Shown here one piece after another: positions 35,777 through 43,732 of a stretch of DNA of 44,218 nt. The notes under the pieces are model-generated. The model saw only the letters and a program-made list of their open reading frames with translations, was not told the DNA's origin and made no database searches. This DNA comes from a virus. The DNA lies in IMG/VR virus record IMGVR_UViG_3300017598_000986, positions 1-44,218 of that record. One strand, 5' to 3'. The translations under genes were made by a program, and so were the position numbers. The number at the start of each line of letters is the position of its first letter. Position 1 is the stretch's first letter.

Positions 35777-36133
35777 ATGCCCGTAGAAATTAATTATGAT
35801 TTTAAAGGACCTGAAAAGGACGAGCCTTCTGAAAAAGAGGTTCGTCCTAACTTGCGTGTAACAAGATGCTGCGCGAACTGTAAATTTTACACGCCTAAGT
35901 TAAATAGGGCAAATAGGGGATATTGTAGATATCCTGACCCTTCGAGCAAAACTTTGAAAAAAAGACTTGGAACAAAATTGGATAGAAAATTAATAGATGC
36001 AACATGGTCTCGCGCGCACGCTACCATGTTATGTGATCTGTATGAAATAAGAGGAAGAGGCAAAACCCTCGACCTTATTAGTGAATGGCTCGATAAAGAA
36101 ATATTAAACGACGGTACAATTAAAGACAAATGA
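35777..36133 (+). CDS. Small putative zinc-binding protein
   Basis: A 118-residue protein. Cys31/Cys32, Cys35 (RCCANCKFY), Cys50 (RGYCRYP) and Cys86 (MLCDLYE), with His81 nearby, form a C-x2-C...C...C layout that would bind one zinc or another metal. The C-terminal 30 residues are helical. It overlaps the following nucleotidyltransferase-like gene by ATGA. I do not recognise a named family. Confidence 0.75.
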   Translation: MPVEINYDFKGPEKDEPSEKEVRPNLRVTRCCANCKFYTPKLNRANRGYCRYPDPSSKTLKKRLGTKLDRKLIDATWSRAHATMLCDLYEIRGRGKTLDLISEWLDKEILNDGTIKDK

Positions 36134-37617
36134 AAAATAAAATTTTAACACATTTTAATAATGTGAAACTAAAGCCGTACTTGTGCGGAGGCACTGCAAG
36201 AGACTTATATATGGGACAAACTCCTCATGGATGGGATGTCTGTGTAAAAGCAACCCTTGCAGAACTAAGGAAAAAATTCAAAAGCAATATAACAAATGTG
36301 GATGAGTATAATCATAGAATTTCTTTGAACTTGGATGGAAAAACAATCTATGTATACCCACTCAAAAAAATTACTTTAATAAATACTTACTACAATTATG
36401 ATTATACGAGTAGCCTTGAAGAAGATTCTAACTCAAGAGATTTTACAATAAATAGTATTTATTACGATATAGAAGAAGATAAGTTTATTGATTTCCATGA
36501 TGGCAAAGTAGATATTGCAAATAAAATGATAAAATTTGTAGGGAATCCTACAGACAGAATACTAGAATCAAAAGCACGTATCTTACGTGCACCTGTACTT
36601 GCTGCGATATTAGGGTCTGGATGGAACATTGACTATGAAGCTCAAGAAGCAATTAAAGCACAACACTTGCGATTGATTCCGGTAAATCAAAAACAAATTT
36701 ATCCTGAAATGGTGAATTTGATTACCAGAAGTCAAACTCCGAGCAAAGCATTTAATTTAATGAGGACTCTCAAGATACTTGAAGAGTTTTTTCCAGAATT
36801 AAATAATTGTATAGGTATAGAACAATCAAATAAAGCAGTGGGTCTTGAACTATATCAACACATCATGCTAGCAATGGATTCAGTCAAGCTCGACGTAAAA
36901 AATCTACTTGAACTCAGACTTGCTGCATTGTTACACGATATAGGAAAACCTTATACAAAAATTACTACTGAAAGTGGTATTCATTTTTACAATCATGAAA
37001 ATGTAGGCGCATACCTGGCTGAAAGAATTATGACCCGTTGGGGGTTTACACGAAGCGTTTCAAGCCAAGTAGTTTTGCTAGTGATTAATCACTTATTTGA
37101 TGCGTCTCCTAAAAAATCAGACTTGTCAATTAAAAAATTAATCACGAAAGTAGGTTCAGCTAATATAAATACTTTAATAGACTTGCGAATAGCAGATAGA
37201 ATGGGAACTGGTCGTAAAGGAATCAGCATGGAAAAGGTAGAGAACTTAAGAAAAAGAATTAATACTCTACTACCTAACCTCCTTAGAGAAAGTATTACTT
37301 TGAATATTAATGATAAAGAATTGATTACAATGATTGAAAAACACACAGAAGAGCCGGCAGCGGCCTGTGTTGAATTAAAACGATATTTAGAATCTAAAAT
37401 ACTGTCTGGAACTATAAAAAATAGACCACAGAGTATTAAAAGCGCAGTTATTAAAGTGAACAAAATATCCTGTCCACTAGATAAAAAACACCTATTCAAG
37501 ACATGGGCAGATTATGAAGCAGATTCCGCCGATATGTTTCAAAATGGGATGTTAAAGTGTGGGGTTTATTGTAGTTTTACCTGTAATAAATATTTAAAAC
37601 CAAAACCCAAGAGATAG
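36130..37617 (+). CDS. CCA-adding enzyme-like nucleotidyltransferase with HD domain and altered active site
   Basis: A 495-residue protein with the class II CCA-adding/poly(A) polymerase layout: YLCGGTARDLYMG (18-29), SRDFTINSI (102-110), then ESKARILRA (146-154), an HD domain with LHDIGKP (His269, Asp270) and a C-terminal cysteine group (Cys448, 477, 481, about 485). The family repairs or adds the 3'-CCA of tRNAs. In the catalytic DxD position the sequence reads Gly34-Trp-Asp36, so the first metal-binding aspartate is missing; the templating EDxxR motif reads ESxxR. Activity is therefore uncertain: it may be inactive, have changed specificity, or use another carboxylate. It lies between a putative zinc protein and a membrane-anchored nuclease; no tRNA gene is present in this window. 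Confidence 0.85.
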   Translation: MKNKILTHFNNVKLKPYLCGGTARDLYMGQTPHGWDVCVKATLAELRKKFKSNITNVDEYNHRISLNLDGKTIYVYPLKKITLINTYYNYDYTSSLEEDSNSRDFTINSIYYDIEEDKFIDFHDGKVDIANKMIKFVGNPTDRILESKARILRAPVLAAILGSGWNIDYEAQEAIKAQHLRLIPVNQKQIYPEMVNLITRSQTPSKAFNLMRTLKILEEFFPELNNCIGIEQSNKAVGLELYQHIMLAMDSVKLDVKNLLELRLAALLHDIGKPYTKITTESGIHFYNHENVGAYLAERIMTRWGFTRSVSSQVVLLVINHLFDASPKKSDLSIKKLITKVGSANINTLIDLRIADRMGTGRKGISMEKVENLRKRINTLLPNLLRESITLNINDKELITMIEKHTEEPAAACVELKRYLESKILSGTIKNRPQSIKSAVIKVNKISCPLDKKHLFKTWADYEADSADMFQNGMLKCGVYCSFTCNKYLKPKPKR

Positions 37618-37620
37618 AAA

Positions 37621-38034
37621 ATGACTCCACTACTATGGATTTTATCAGTAATTATTGTTATATTAATAGTATACACAATAATAACGAAAAGGAAAAATAA
37701 AAACCTTACTCAGAATTACACGAAATTGCTAAGTCAAAAGAAAAGCAGCGAAGTCAGACTAGGACATATCTCTGAACAAATAGCCCCATTTTTAAAGGGG
37801 TTTTCTTACGATACCCGGAATACTAAATTCCTGGGCCAGCCTATAGACTTAATATGCTTTGAGCCAGATAAAGTGGTTTTTGTCGAAGTGAAAACTGGTA
37901 ATTCGCAATTAAGTTCTAAACAAAAACATATTAAAAGTTTAATAAAAAATAATCAGGTTTTTTGGGAAGAGTTTAGAATTTCTGGAAATAAGATAGAACC
38001 TGAGAATAACCAACAAGAACCGAATGAAAGTTAA
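37621..38034 (+). CDS. Membrane-anchored PD-(D/E)XK endonuclease, Holliday-junction-resolvase related
   Basis: A 137-residue protein. Residues 4-22 are a single hydrophobic membrane helix, followed by a basic stretch (TKRKNKN) that would stay in the cytoplasm. The nuclease core has Asp76 (QPIDLI) and Glu89-Val-Lys91 (VFVEVKTG), plus a downstream SSKQ glutamine, matching the endonuclease family related to archaeal Holliday junction resolvases (PF10107 type). The catalytic set is complete. The gene overlaps the following hydrolase by 11 bases. It may resolve branched DNA or degrade host DNA at the membrane. Confidence 0.86.
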   Translation: MTPLLWILSVIIVILIVYTIITKRKNKNLTQNYTKLLSQKKSSEVRLGHISEQIAPFLKGFSYDTRNTKFLGQPIDLICFEPDKVVFVEVKTGNSQLSSKQKHIKSLIKNNQVFWEEFRISGNKIEPENNQQEPNES

Positions 38035-38776
38035 ACCGTTATATAGCAGTTCTTCTGGAAATGCATGTAAGGTTCATACTGATAATACGACTCTGCTTAT
38101 TGAAGCTGGGGTAAGTTATAAGAAGTTAGTTGAAGCTAATGGAGGTCCCTTGATTCCCGACGCGGTGTTCATTACACACTCACACGGAGATCATATAAAT
38201 GGGGCTGGAGTGGTTGGAAGAAAAACTGGTGCTCCGTTGTATATGCTTCGCGAATCTTTCAAGAAAAAAGAAAAGCTGTTCAATGCTTGTGATGTAACAT
38301 TCATAAAGCATGGTGACAAATACACAATTGGTGATCTAGAGGTGTTGGTTTTTGATACACGACACGATAGACCAAGTGTTGGATTTATTATAACGGAAAC
38401 TAAAACTGGCAAACGATTTGCATACCTCACTGATACTGGAGCAATAGGCAAAATTGTAAAAGTATCTATAAGTGAAAGTGATGCATATCTCCTTGAAACT
38501 GACTACGACGAAGAAGAACTTGAAAAAACTGCAGAGTACGACGATGTATTAAAAGATCGAATACGAAGTCCTTTTGGACACCTCGGAACACAACAAACTT
38601 TTGACTATATAAATGAGAATATAGACTTAGAAAAAGTTGCCTGGGTACTTCTTGGACACATATCCACAGTTACAAATTCTCCTGAATTAGTACAGGCTAG
38701 ATTAGAAAAATCTATTGATGTAAAATATCAAGATAAATTTTACTTGGCCCCGTTGGATACAGACTTAAATTTATAA
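38024..38776 (+). CDS. Metallo-beta-lactamase-fold hydrolase (YycJ/WalJ-like)
   Basis: A 250-residue metallo-hydrolase. SSSSGNA near the N-terminus and LLIEAG lead to the metal site THSHGDH (His52, His54, Asp56, His57). Later ligand candidates are His in DTRHDRPSVGF, Asp in YLTDTG and His in LLGHIS. The layout matches the YycJ/WalJ branch, which acts as a DNA exonuclease in some bacteria. Phages carry such genes with replication loci; nuclease activity on DNA is the best guess. Confidence 0.86.
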   Translation: MKVKPLYSSSSGNACKVHTDNTTLLIEAGVSYKKLVEANGGPLIPDAVFITHSHGDHINGAGVVGRKTGAPLYMLRESFKKKEKLFNACDVTFIKHGDKYTIGDLEVLVFDTRHDRPSVGFIITETKTGKRFAYLTDTGAIGKIVKVSISESDAYLLETDYDEEELEKTAEYDDVLKDRIRSPFGHLGTQQTFDYINENIDLEKVAWVLLGHISTVTNSPELVQARLEKSIDVKYQDKFYLAPLDTDLNL

Positions 38777-38778
38777 TC

Positions 38779-38784
38779 GAGAGG
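38779..38784 (+). promoter_or_regulatory. Shine-Dalgarno GAGAGG deciding a TTG start
   Basis: GAGAGG lies 6 bases before the TTG at 38791 and supports that unusual start, which places the ExoI aspartate at residue 7. Confidence 0.75.
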
Positions 38785-38790
38785 TATATT

Positions 38791-39462
38791 TTGGATACAC
38801 TAACATTTGATGCGGAAACAATACCACAACAAGCACCTCTGACAGAAATTCAACAAGAAGAATTAGACAGACAACTTGGAAAAACTTTTGCTAGAAACCC
38901 TGATTGGAATGAGGACGACAAAGAAAAACACAAAAAACTATTTATGGCTACCAACCCATTTTTCGGAGAGGTAATATGTATTGGTTTATATAGAACCACA
39001 GATAATGGAAATTTATTTGATTCTATTTCTCTTATTGGTGATGAAAAACACATTCTGACCAGATTCTGGAATATACTGGAGAAATTCAATGGTTTATTTA
39101 TATCCTTTAATGGATTAAACTTTGATGTCCCATTTATTGTAAAAAGAAGTATGAAACACGGAATTGTTTCCACTAATAACGCTTTCCTTGATATGAGACG
39201 ATTTTCTAGAAAACCACACTTTGATACTAAACTCGTAATTGGCGATTATGATAAATACGCCGTAGGTACATTACGTTTAATGTGTGATCATTTTGGAATC
39301 AGTTCCCCAAAAGAAGGAGCAGTGAAAGCTGAAAACGTAGAAGAAGAATTTAAAAAAGGTAACATTAAATCAATAGCTGAATATTGTTTAAAAGATGTGG
39401 AAGCAACACACAGTTTGTATGAACATTTGCTGCCATATTTGTATCAGTATAATAAATTTTAA
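38791..39462 (+). CDS. PolB-type 3'-5' exonuclease (DnaQ-like)
   Basis: A 223-residue exonuclease of the DEDD superfamily, related to the exonuclease domain of family B polymerases (PF10108 type). Exo I is FDAETI with Asp7 and Glu9; Exo II is SFNGLNFDVPFI; Exo III is YCLKDVEATHSLY. All acidic residues are present. As a free-standing protein it may proofread, trim recombination intermediates or degrade DNA. The TTG start follows a clear SD. It precedes the Sak4/DUF669 recombination pair by 12 bases. Confidence 0.9.
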   Translation: MDTLTFDAETIPQQAPLTEIQQEELDRQLGKTFARNPDWNEDDKEKHKKLFMATNPFFGEVICIGLYRTTDNGNLFDSISLIGDEKHILTRFWNILEKFNGLFISFNGLNFDVPFIVKRSMKHGIVSTNNAFLDMRRFSRKPHFDTKLVIGDYDKYAVGTLRLMCDHFGISSPKEGAVKAENVEEEFKKGNIKSIAEYCLKDVEATHSLYEHLLPYLYQYNKF

Positions 39463-39474
39463 TCAGTTTTAATA

Positions 39475-40428
39475 ATGAGTATGTTTAAAAAAGCCGAAGT
39501 ACAGGCTGATAGATTAAAGATGTATATATATGGAGAAGCGGGCACTGGAAAAACTGTTACTAGTTTACAATTTCCAAATCCCGCCGTTATAGATACAGAA
39601 AAAGGCAGTAAGCACTATGGAAAATATTTTGATTTTTATAGAATTGAAACTAGTAATCCTAAAGAAGTACTTAAAGCCATAGAAGAATTAATAGAAAACC
39701 CTCAAAAATTCAAGACCATTGTTATTGATCCATTTACGCCTCTGTACGAAAAAATTATGGATGGTCAATTAACACGTATGAAAATAAAAAATGGTGATCC
39801 CAACTATACATTACAACCTAAAGATTACAGACCTATTAGAGCAGAAGTAAAAAATCTAATTGACAGATTACTATCTCTGGATATGAATGTTATAGTTGCT
39901 GCAAGATCTGCAACACTTTACAGTCAAGAAGAATTTATGAAAATACTCGGCACTAAGCCAGATGGTCCTAAAGATATGCCATACATGTTCGATGTTGTTT
40001 TAGAACTTACTAAAATAATGCGAGATGGAAAAGAGGTATTCATAGCACGAACTGAAAAAGATAGAACAAATACACTACCGGCTACATTTGATTTTACCTA
40101 TCAGTCATTTGTTGAGTACGTGGGTATTGAAGGACTTGAAAGAGACCCTGTAATATTTAACCAACAAGCTCGTATGAATGAAAGTGTTGGTAGAAATAAA
40201 GAAATCGTATATGCTAAAAAGAAAATAAAAACTGCTGGAGTTAATGCAAAACAACTCGGTGCCTTAGAAACATTTGTTGAGAAAATTGGACAAGATGAAA
40301 TGGGTAACATACTTAAAGATGATTTTTGTATAGACTCTTTATTAGATTTAAAAGAAAGTGAAGCAGAATTATTGATAAAAGATTTGAAAGAAAAAGAAAA
40401 AACATCTAAAAGTAAAAGCACAAAATAA
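39475..40428 (+). CDS. Sak4-like RecA-fold ATPase (single-strand annealing/recombination)
   Basis: A 317-residue ATPase. Walker A is GEAGTGKT (20-27) and a Walker B-like strand is TIVIDPF. The short N-terminus and sequence EVFIARTEKDRTNTLPATF near the end of the core fit the phage Sak4/AAA_24 family. These proteins bind single-stranded DNA and promote annealing with a partner SSB. The DUF669 partner gene follows after 24 bases, the usual pairing. The C-terminal 60 residues are lysine-rich. An ATG two codons downstream (39481) is an alternative start; the SD is weak. Confidence 0.87.
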   Translation: MSMFKKAEVQADRLKMYIYGEAGTGKTVTSLQFPNPAVIDTEKGSKHYGKYFDFYRIETSNPKEVLKAIEELIENPQKFKTIVIDPFTPLYEKIMDGQLTRMKIKNGDPNYTLQPKDYRPIRAEVKNLIDRLLSLDMNVIVAARSATLYSQEEFMKILGTKPDGPKDMPYMFDVVLELTKIMRDGKEVFIARTEKDRTNTLPATFDFTYQSFVEYVGIEGLERDPVIFNQQARMNESVGRNKEIVYAKKKIKTAGVNAKQLGALETFVEKIGQDEMGNILKDDFCIDSLLDLKESEAELLIKDLKEKEKTSKSKSTK

Positions 40429-40452
40429 TGCATTATTAATCAATAACTAGAA

Positions 40453-40893
40453 ATGGGAATAAACTTAAAAGAAGTAGGCGAAAATGCTCAAAACACTGAC
40501 TTCCAACCTTTACCAGAAGGTCGCTATAATGTAAAAATTACAGCAGCAGAAGTCGGCAAGACAAAGGCAGGTAATGAAATGATTACTGTCACATTTGATG
40601 TTACAGAAGGTAAATATACAAACAGAAAACTGTGGAGTAACTTTACATTAACTGATAAAGCTTATGTCTATATTTATACTCTATTAAAAGCTACAGGTAG
40701 TGACCTTATAGATGAGGAAGATGTTAACGCAGCAGACATTGCTCAAGGCCTTATGTCTGGTCAATGCTCAGTAAATGTTAATATCGACAATAATACCTTA
40801 AATGGAAAGCCTAGAAATACTGTTACTAATTTTAAATCTCTGGAAGAAGCCGGAGAATTAGCAGAAATTCAAAGTAAAACCTTATTTGAGTAA
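40453..40893 (+). CDS. DUF669-family single-stranded DNA-binding protein
   Basis: A 146-residue protein of the DUF669 type: PLPEGRYNVKITAAEV opens an OB-fold-like barrel, EMITVTFDVTEGKYTNRKLW continues it, followed by an acidic region and a C-terminus ending near KTLFE. The family acts as SSB partner of Sak4 recombinases in phages. It ends 7 bases before a strong terminator and so closes the replication operon. Confidence 0.84.
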   Translation: MGINLKEVGENAQNTDFQPLPEGRYNVKITAAEVGKTKAGNEMITVTFDVTEGKYTNRKLWSNFTLTDKAYVYIYTLLKATGSDLIDEEDVNAADIAQGLMSGQCSVNVNIDNNTLNGKPRNTVTNFKSLEEAGELAEIQSKTLFE

Positions 40894-40899
40894 TCCTAA

Positions 40900-40924
40900 G
40901 GGGAGGGAAACCTCCCCCATTTTT
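40900..40924 (+). terminator. Intrinsic terminator after the replication operon
   Basis: GGGGAGG (40900-40906), a GAAA tetraloop and CCTCCCC (40911-40917) form a perfect 7-base-pair stem, followed by CATTTTT. It lies directly after the DUF669 stop codon and 6 bases before the next gene. Confidence 0.93.
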
Positions 40925-40929
40925 ATACT

Positions 40930-41619
40930 ATGAAAAAATTAAATATTGTAATACCAACCATAAATAGAAAAGATTTATTACTAGAAGCGCTAAATTCAAT
41001 TGATCAACAACTTCAGTATTTTGATAAAATATTAATTATTGATAACGGTCATCAAGATATTATGCCAGCTATTCAACACTTAAAATTAGTAACAAAAAAC
41101 AAACTGGATTTTCACGAGTCTGAGGCTAATCTTGGTGTTTCTGGCAGTTGGAATTTTGGCATAAATAAATATCGAGACAGTGATTTTGTTTTGTTTTTGA
41201 ATGATGATGTAGTGATAGGTATCAATCAATTAAAAGAAGTGCATGAAAAATTACTTAACGTGAAACCTTTTTGGTTAGCTACTGGCAATTGCTTGTGGTC
41301 AATGTTTACAATGTCCAAACCTTGTTGGGAATATTTTTTAGAGCACGAAGGCCATGTATTTGATGAAAAATTTTTTCCAGCATACTATGAAGATAATGAT
41401 TTTCATTACAGGCTTGTGATGGTTTTAACAAACCTGTATGGAAGTAAAGATTTGCATGTGGGATCTGCTGAAATGAATCCAACACTATTTAGAAATTCTA
41501 TGACAATAAAAAAAGATTCCAGCATAAATACTGGATTTAATAAAAATGCTCAATACTTTAAACAAAAATGGGGAGGAACACCTGGACATGAAAAATTTAC
41601 CAGACCATTTAATAAGTAA
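40930..41619 (+). CDS. GT2-family glycosyltransferase
   Basis: A 229-residue GT-A enzyme. LNIVIPTINRKDLLLEALNSI is the nucleotide-sugar-binding entry of GT2; NLGVSGSWNFGI and FVLFLNDDVVIG supply the DxD-like metal site (Asn-Asp-Asp); FFPAYYEDNDFHYRL has the catalytic ED(D/N)D-type acid. Length is on the short side but the core is complete. It is the first gene after the terminator and overlaps the next methyltransferase gene. It should add one sugar to a glycan or protein. Confidence 0.88.
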   Translation: MKKLNIVIPTINRKDLLLEALNSIDQQLQYFDKILIIDNGHQDIMPAIQHLKLVTKNKLDFHESEANLGVSGSWNFGINKYRDSDFVLFLNDDVVIGINQLKEVHEKLLNVKPFWLATGNCLWSMFTMSKPCWEYFLEHEGHVFDEKFFPAYYEDNDFHYRLVMVLTNLYGSKDLHVGSAEMNPTLFRNSMTIKKDSSINTGFNKNAQYFKQKWGGTPGHEKFTRPFNK

Positions 41620-42157
41620 TTGGGAAATTGCCAGACTATTTAAAATTCAACAAAAGAAAGAAGAATGGATGCAATTTTTATCTTTACTCGATGAACACAA
41701 AGTAAAAAATGTTTTGGAAATTGGTTCTTATGATGGTGGATCTACGATTAGTTTTAGTCTAATATGTGATACTTTGTACACTATAGAATTTGTTGATCCG
41801 AGATACGATGTAAATAAAATAAAAGAAAACTGTGATTTTACTTATATTCAAGGTAATAGTGGCTTACCAGAAATATATGAGTTAGTTAATAAAATGTCAG
41901 ATATCGAGTTTGATTTACTATTTATAGATGGGAACCATGTCGGCGAGTTCGCGGGAGAAGATTTTTTAAATTACCATGGCATGGTCAGGTCCGGAGGAAT
42001 GGTTGCTCTTCATGATATTGTTGATAGTCCATATCATAAAAATTTTAATATTTTAATATATAAAGTATGGGAAGAATTAAAAAAGAAATATAAGCACATA
42101 GAAATAAAAGAACCTCCCTTCGATTGGGGAGGAATAGGAGTACTATGGTTGCCTTAG
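41588..42157 (+). CDS. SAM-dependent methyltransferase
   Basis: A 189-residue class I methyltransferase if started at the ATG at 41588, which has GGGGAGGA about 11 bases upstream; a longer frame from 41546 would overlap the previous gene by 74 bases and is less likely. VKNVLEIGSYDGGSTISF is SAM motif I; FDLLFIDGNHVGEFA and GGMVALHDIVDSP are typical of the methyltransferase_24 type. It probably methylates a sugar, given flanking glycosyltransferases. It overlaps the next gene by 13 bases. Confidence 0.82.
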   Translation: MKNLPDHLISNWEIARLFKIQQKKEEWMQFLSLLDEHKVKNVLEIGSYDGGSTISFSLICDTLYTIEFVDPRYDVNKIKENCDFTYIQGNSGLPEIYELVNKMSDIEFDLLFIDGNHVGEFAGEDFLNYHGMVRSGGMVALHDIVDSPYHKNFNILIYKVWEELKKKYKHIEIKEPPFDWGGIGVLWLP

Positions 42158-42903
42158 TATTTAGTAGTTTTGTTCCGTCAAAAGATAAAATGAGCATTGT
42201 TAAAGAAATTTTCAATGTCTTTATTGAGTATTTTTCAGATGTTGATTTTTATATAGGTATAAACGGAGATCCCTGTCCTGAATATCTAGCATACTTGGAA
42301 AGTTTAAAACCCACATTAAATATTGAATATGCTATAGTACCTAAATCACTTGAGGTGCCTTCAGATGTGAGTGCTTATCAATTAGCTCTAAAATTGCTCC
42401 ACGATAGTAAAAAAGAATATGAATTAATTTGGTTTGGGCACTTAAAGGGAGTAACCAGCAAGCAACATCATTGGAGAAAAATATTTATTACACAGTTTTT
42501 AAAAGAAAGACACAGAATAGAAAATTTACTACGGGCATCAAATGCCGGGACATACTCTTTATACTTAACTAAGTACAAAGGAATAAAAAATTTTAAAGAT
42601 GTGCTGATTCAATATTATAACTTTGAAAAACCATATTTTTATACTTATTTGTATTTATTTACTTTTTATGTATGCAAAGGAAAATATTTACATAAATTTT
42701 TAAATAATTGTACACAAGAATTTTTTACAACAAATTTAATAACTAACGGCGGAGACATCTATATGTTTGAACGAGATATTCCACATATTATATGGAGGCT
42801 GGGTGGATATCCGTTATATAAATTTTGGGATTCTACTCATGTGCTTGGTGGAGCCCATCCAGAAAATCATTACTACGAGGACATCAGAAAATATTATGAT
42901 TAG
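42145..42903 (+). CDS. Glycan-module protein of unknown function
   Basis: A 252-residue protein from the ATG at 42145 (GGAG 4 bases upstream); the in-frame TTG at 42124 is less likely. It has DVDFYIGINGDPCPEYLAYL, then LIWFGHLKGVTSKQHHWRK, and aromatic-rich strands toward the C-terminus (PYFYTYLYLFTFYVC). No family is certain; a glycosyltransferase-like or glycan-related enzyme is likely from its neighbours. It overlaps the next glycosyltransferase by 8 bases. Confidence 0.7.
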   Translation: MVALVFSSFVPSKDKMSIVKEIFNVFIEYFSDVDFYIGINGDPCPEYLAYLESLKPTLNIEYAIVPKSLEVPSDVSAYQLALKLLHDSKKEYELIWFGHLKGVTSKQHHWRKIFITQFLKERHRIENLLRASNAGTYSLYLTKYKGIKNFKDVLIQYYNFEKPYFYTYLYLFTFYVCKGKYLHKFLNNCTQEFFTTNLITNGGDIYMFERDIPHIIWRLGGYPLYKFWDSTHVLGGAHPENHYYEDIRKYYD

Positions 42904-43732
42904 TATATGTATGGCATATTTTAATCGACGCAAGCAAATGTATAAAACGCTTGAATCGATAAATGAATCATCTGTGAAAGATTACGAAGTTATTATAGTT
43001 GATGATGGTAGTGTAGATGAACATCGCCTTGATATAAATGAATTAAAAAGGAGATGTAATGGAAATGTTACTTTACTTGAAGTAACTAATAAGACATGGT
43101 TTAACCCGTGTGTCGCATATAACATTGCTTTTTCAAAAGCTTCTGGAGATAAAATAGTAATACAAAATCCAGAAACATACCACATGGGAGATTTACTCAA
43201 GTCGGTTGAGATGGCATTGCACGATGGATTATACTATACATTTCACACAATCGCACTTAATGAATCTGCAACAGAAGGAGTATACGCACAGCCAGATATA
43301 GCTGGTGTTGAGAAATTTATGCAACCTATTTTTAATACTACGCATCATATAAGGCCCGGAGAAAACCCCTATGCTGGACAAATAATTTGGTATAATCATA
43401 AAATTTATAGACCAAATCATTACCATTTTATATCTGCCATTACAAAAAATGATTTGTATGCGCTAGGTGGTTTTGACGAACGTTACAAAGATGATCATTC
43501 TTGGGATGACAATGAAATACTTGCCAGAATAACAAGACTAAGATTACAAAAAAGATTTATAGAAAATCCTATAGCTATACATTTATATCATCCAATGTTT
43601 TTCTCAACAAGTCCACTACAAGGGGCTCAAAATAATAATCTTTATTATAAACATACTCTAAAAGAGACTACTATAAAATTTAAAGATTTAGATTACAATA
43701 ATTATTCACAATTCTTGAAGGAAATATCATGA
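42896..43732 (+). CDS. GT-A glycosyltransferase, GT2/GT7-like
   Basis: A 278-residue enzyme starting at the ATG at 42896 (MISICMAYFNRRKQM); a longer frame from 42767 reads through the preceding gene and is not credible. VIIVDDGSVDEHRL is the GT2 nucleotide-sugar motif; AYNIAFSKASGDKIVIQNPE is the acceptor-side core; LGGFDERYKDDHSWDDNE is the C-terminal GGFDE...W-x-D signature of GT7-like/chondroitin-polymerase-type enzymes. It overlaps the upstream stop by 8 bases and the epimerase start by ATGA. Confidence 0.86.
   Translation: MISICMAYFNRRKQMYKTLESINESSVKDYEVIIVDDGSVDEHRLDINELKRRCNGNVTLLEVTNKTWFNPCVAYNIAFSKASGDKIVIQNPETYHMGDLLKSVEMALHDGLYYTFHTIALNESATEGVYAQPDIAGVEKFMQPIFNTTHHIRPGENPYAGQIIWYNHKIYRPNHYHFISAITKNDLYALGGFDERYKDDHSWDDNEILARITRLRLQKRFIENPIAIHLYHPMFFSTSPLQGAQNNNLYYKHTLKETTIKFKDLDYNNYSQFLKEIS

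Noticed and set aside
41546-41587. Upstream start for the methyltransferase gene
   Set aside because: It would overlap the previous gene by 74 bases; the ATG at 41588 has a strong GGAGG site.
42124-42144. TTG start for the unknown glycan-module protein
   Set aside because: The ATG at 42145 is preceded by GGAG and gives a compact overlap with the methyltransferase.
42767-42895. N-terminal extension of the second GT-A glycosyltransferase
   Set aside because: It runs through the preceding gene in another frame and has no family-like sequence; the GT2 domain starts at the ATG at 42896.
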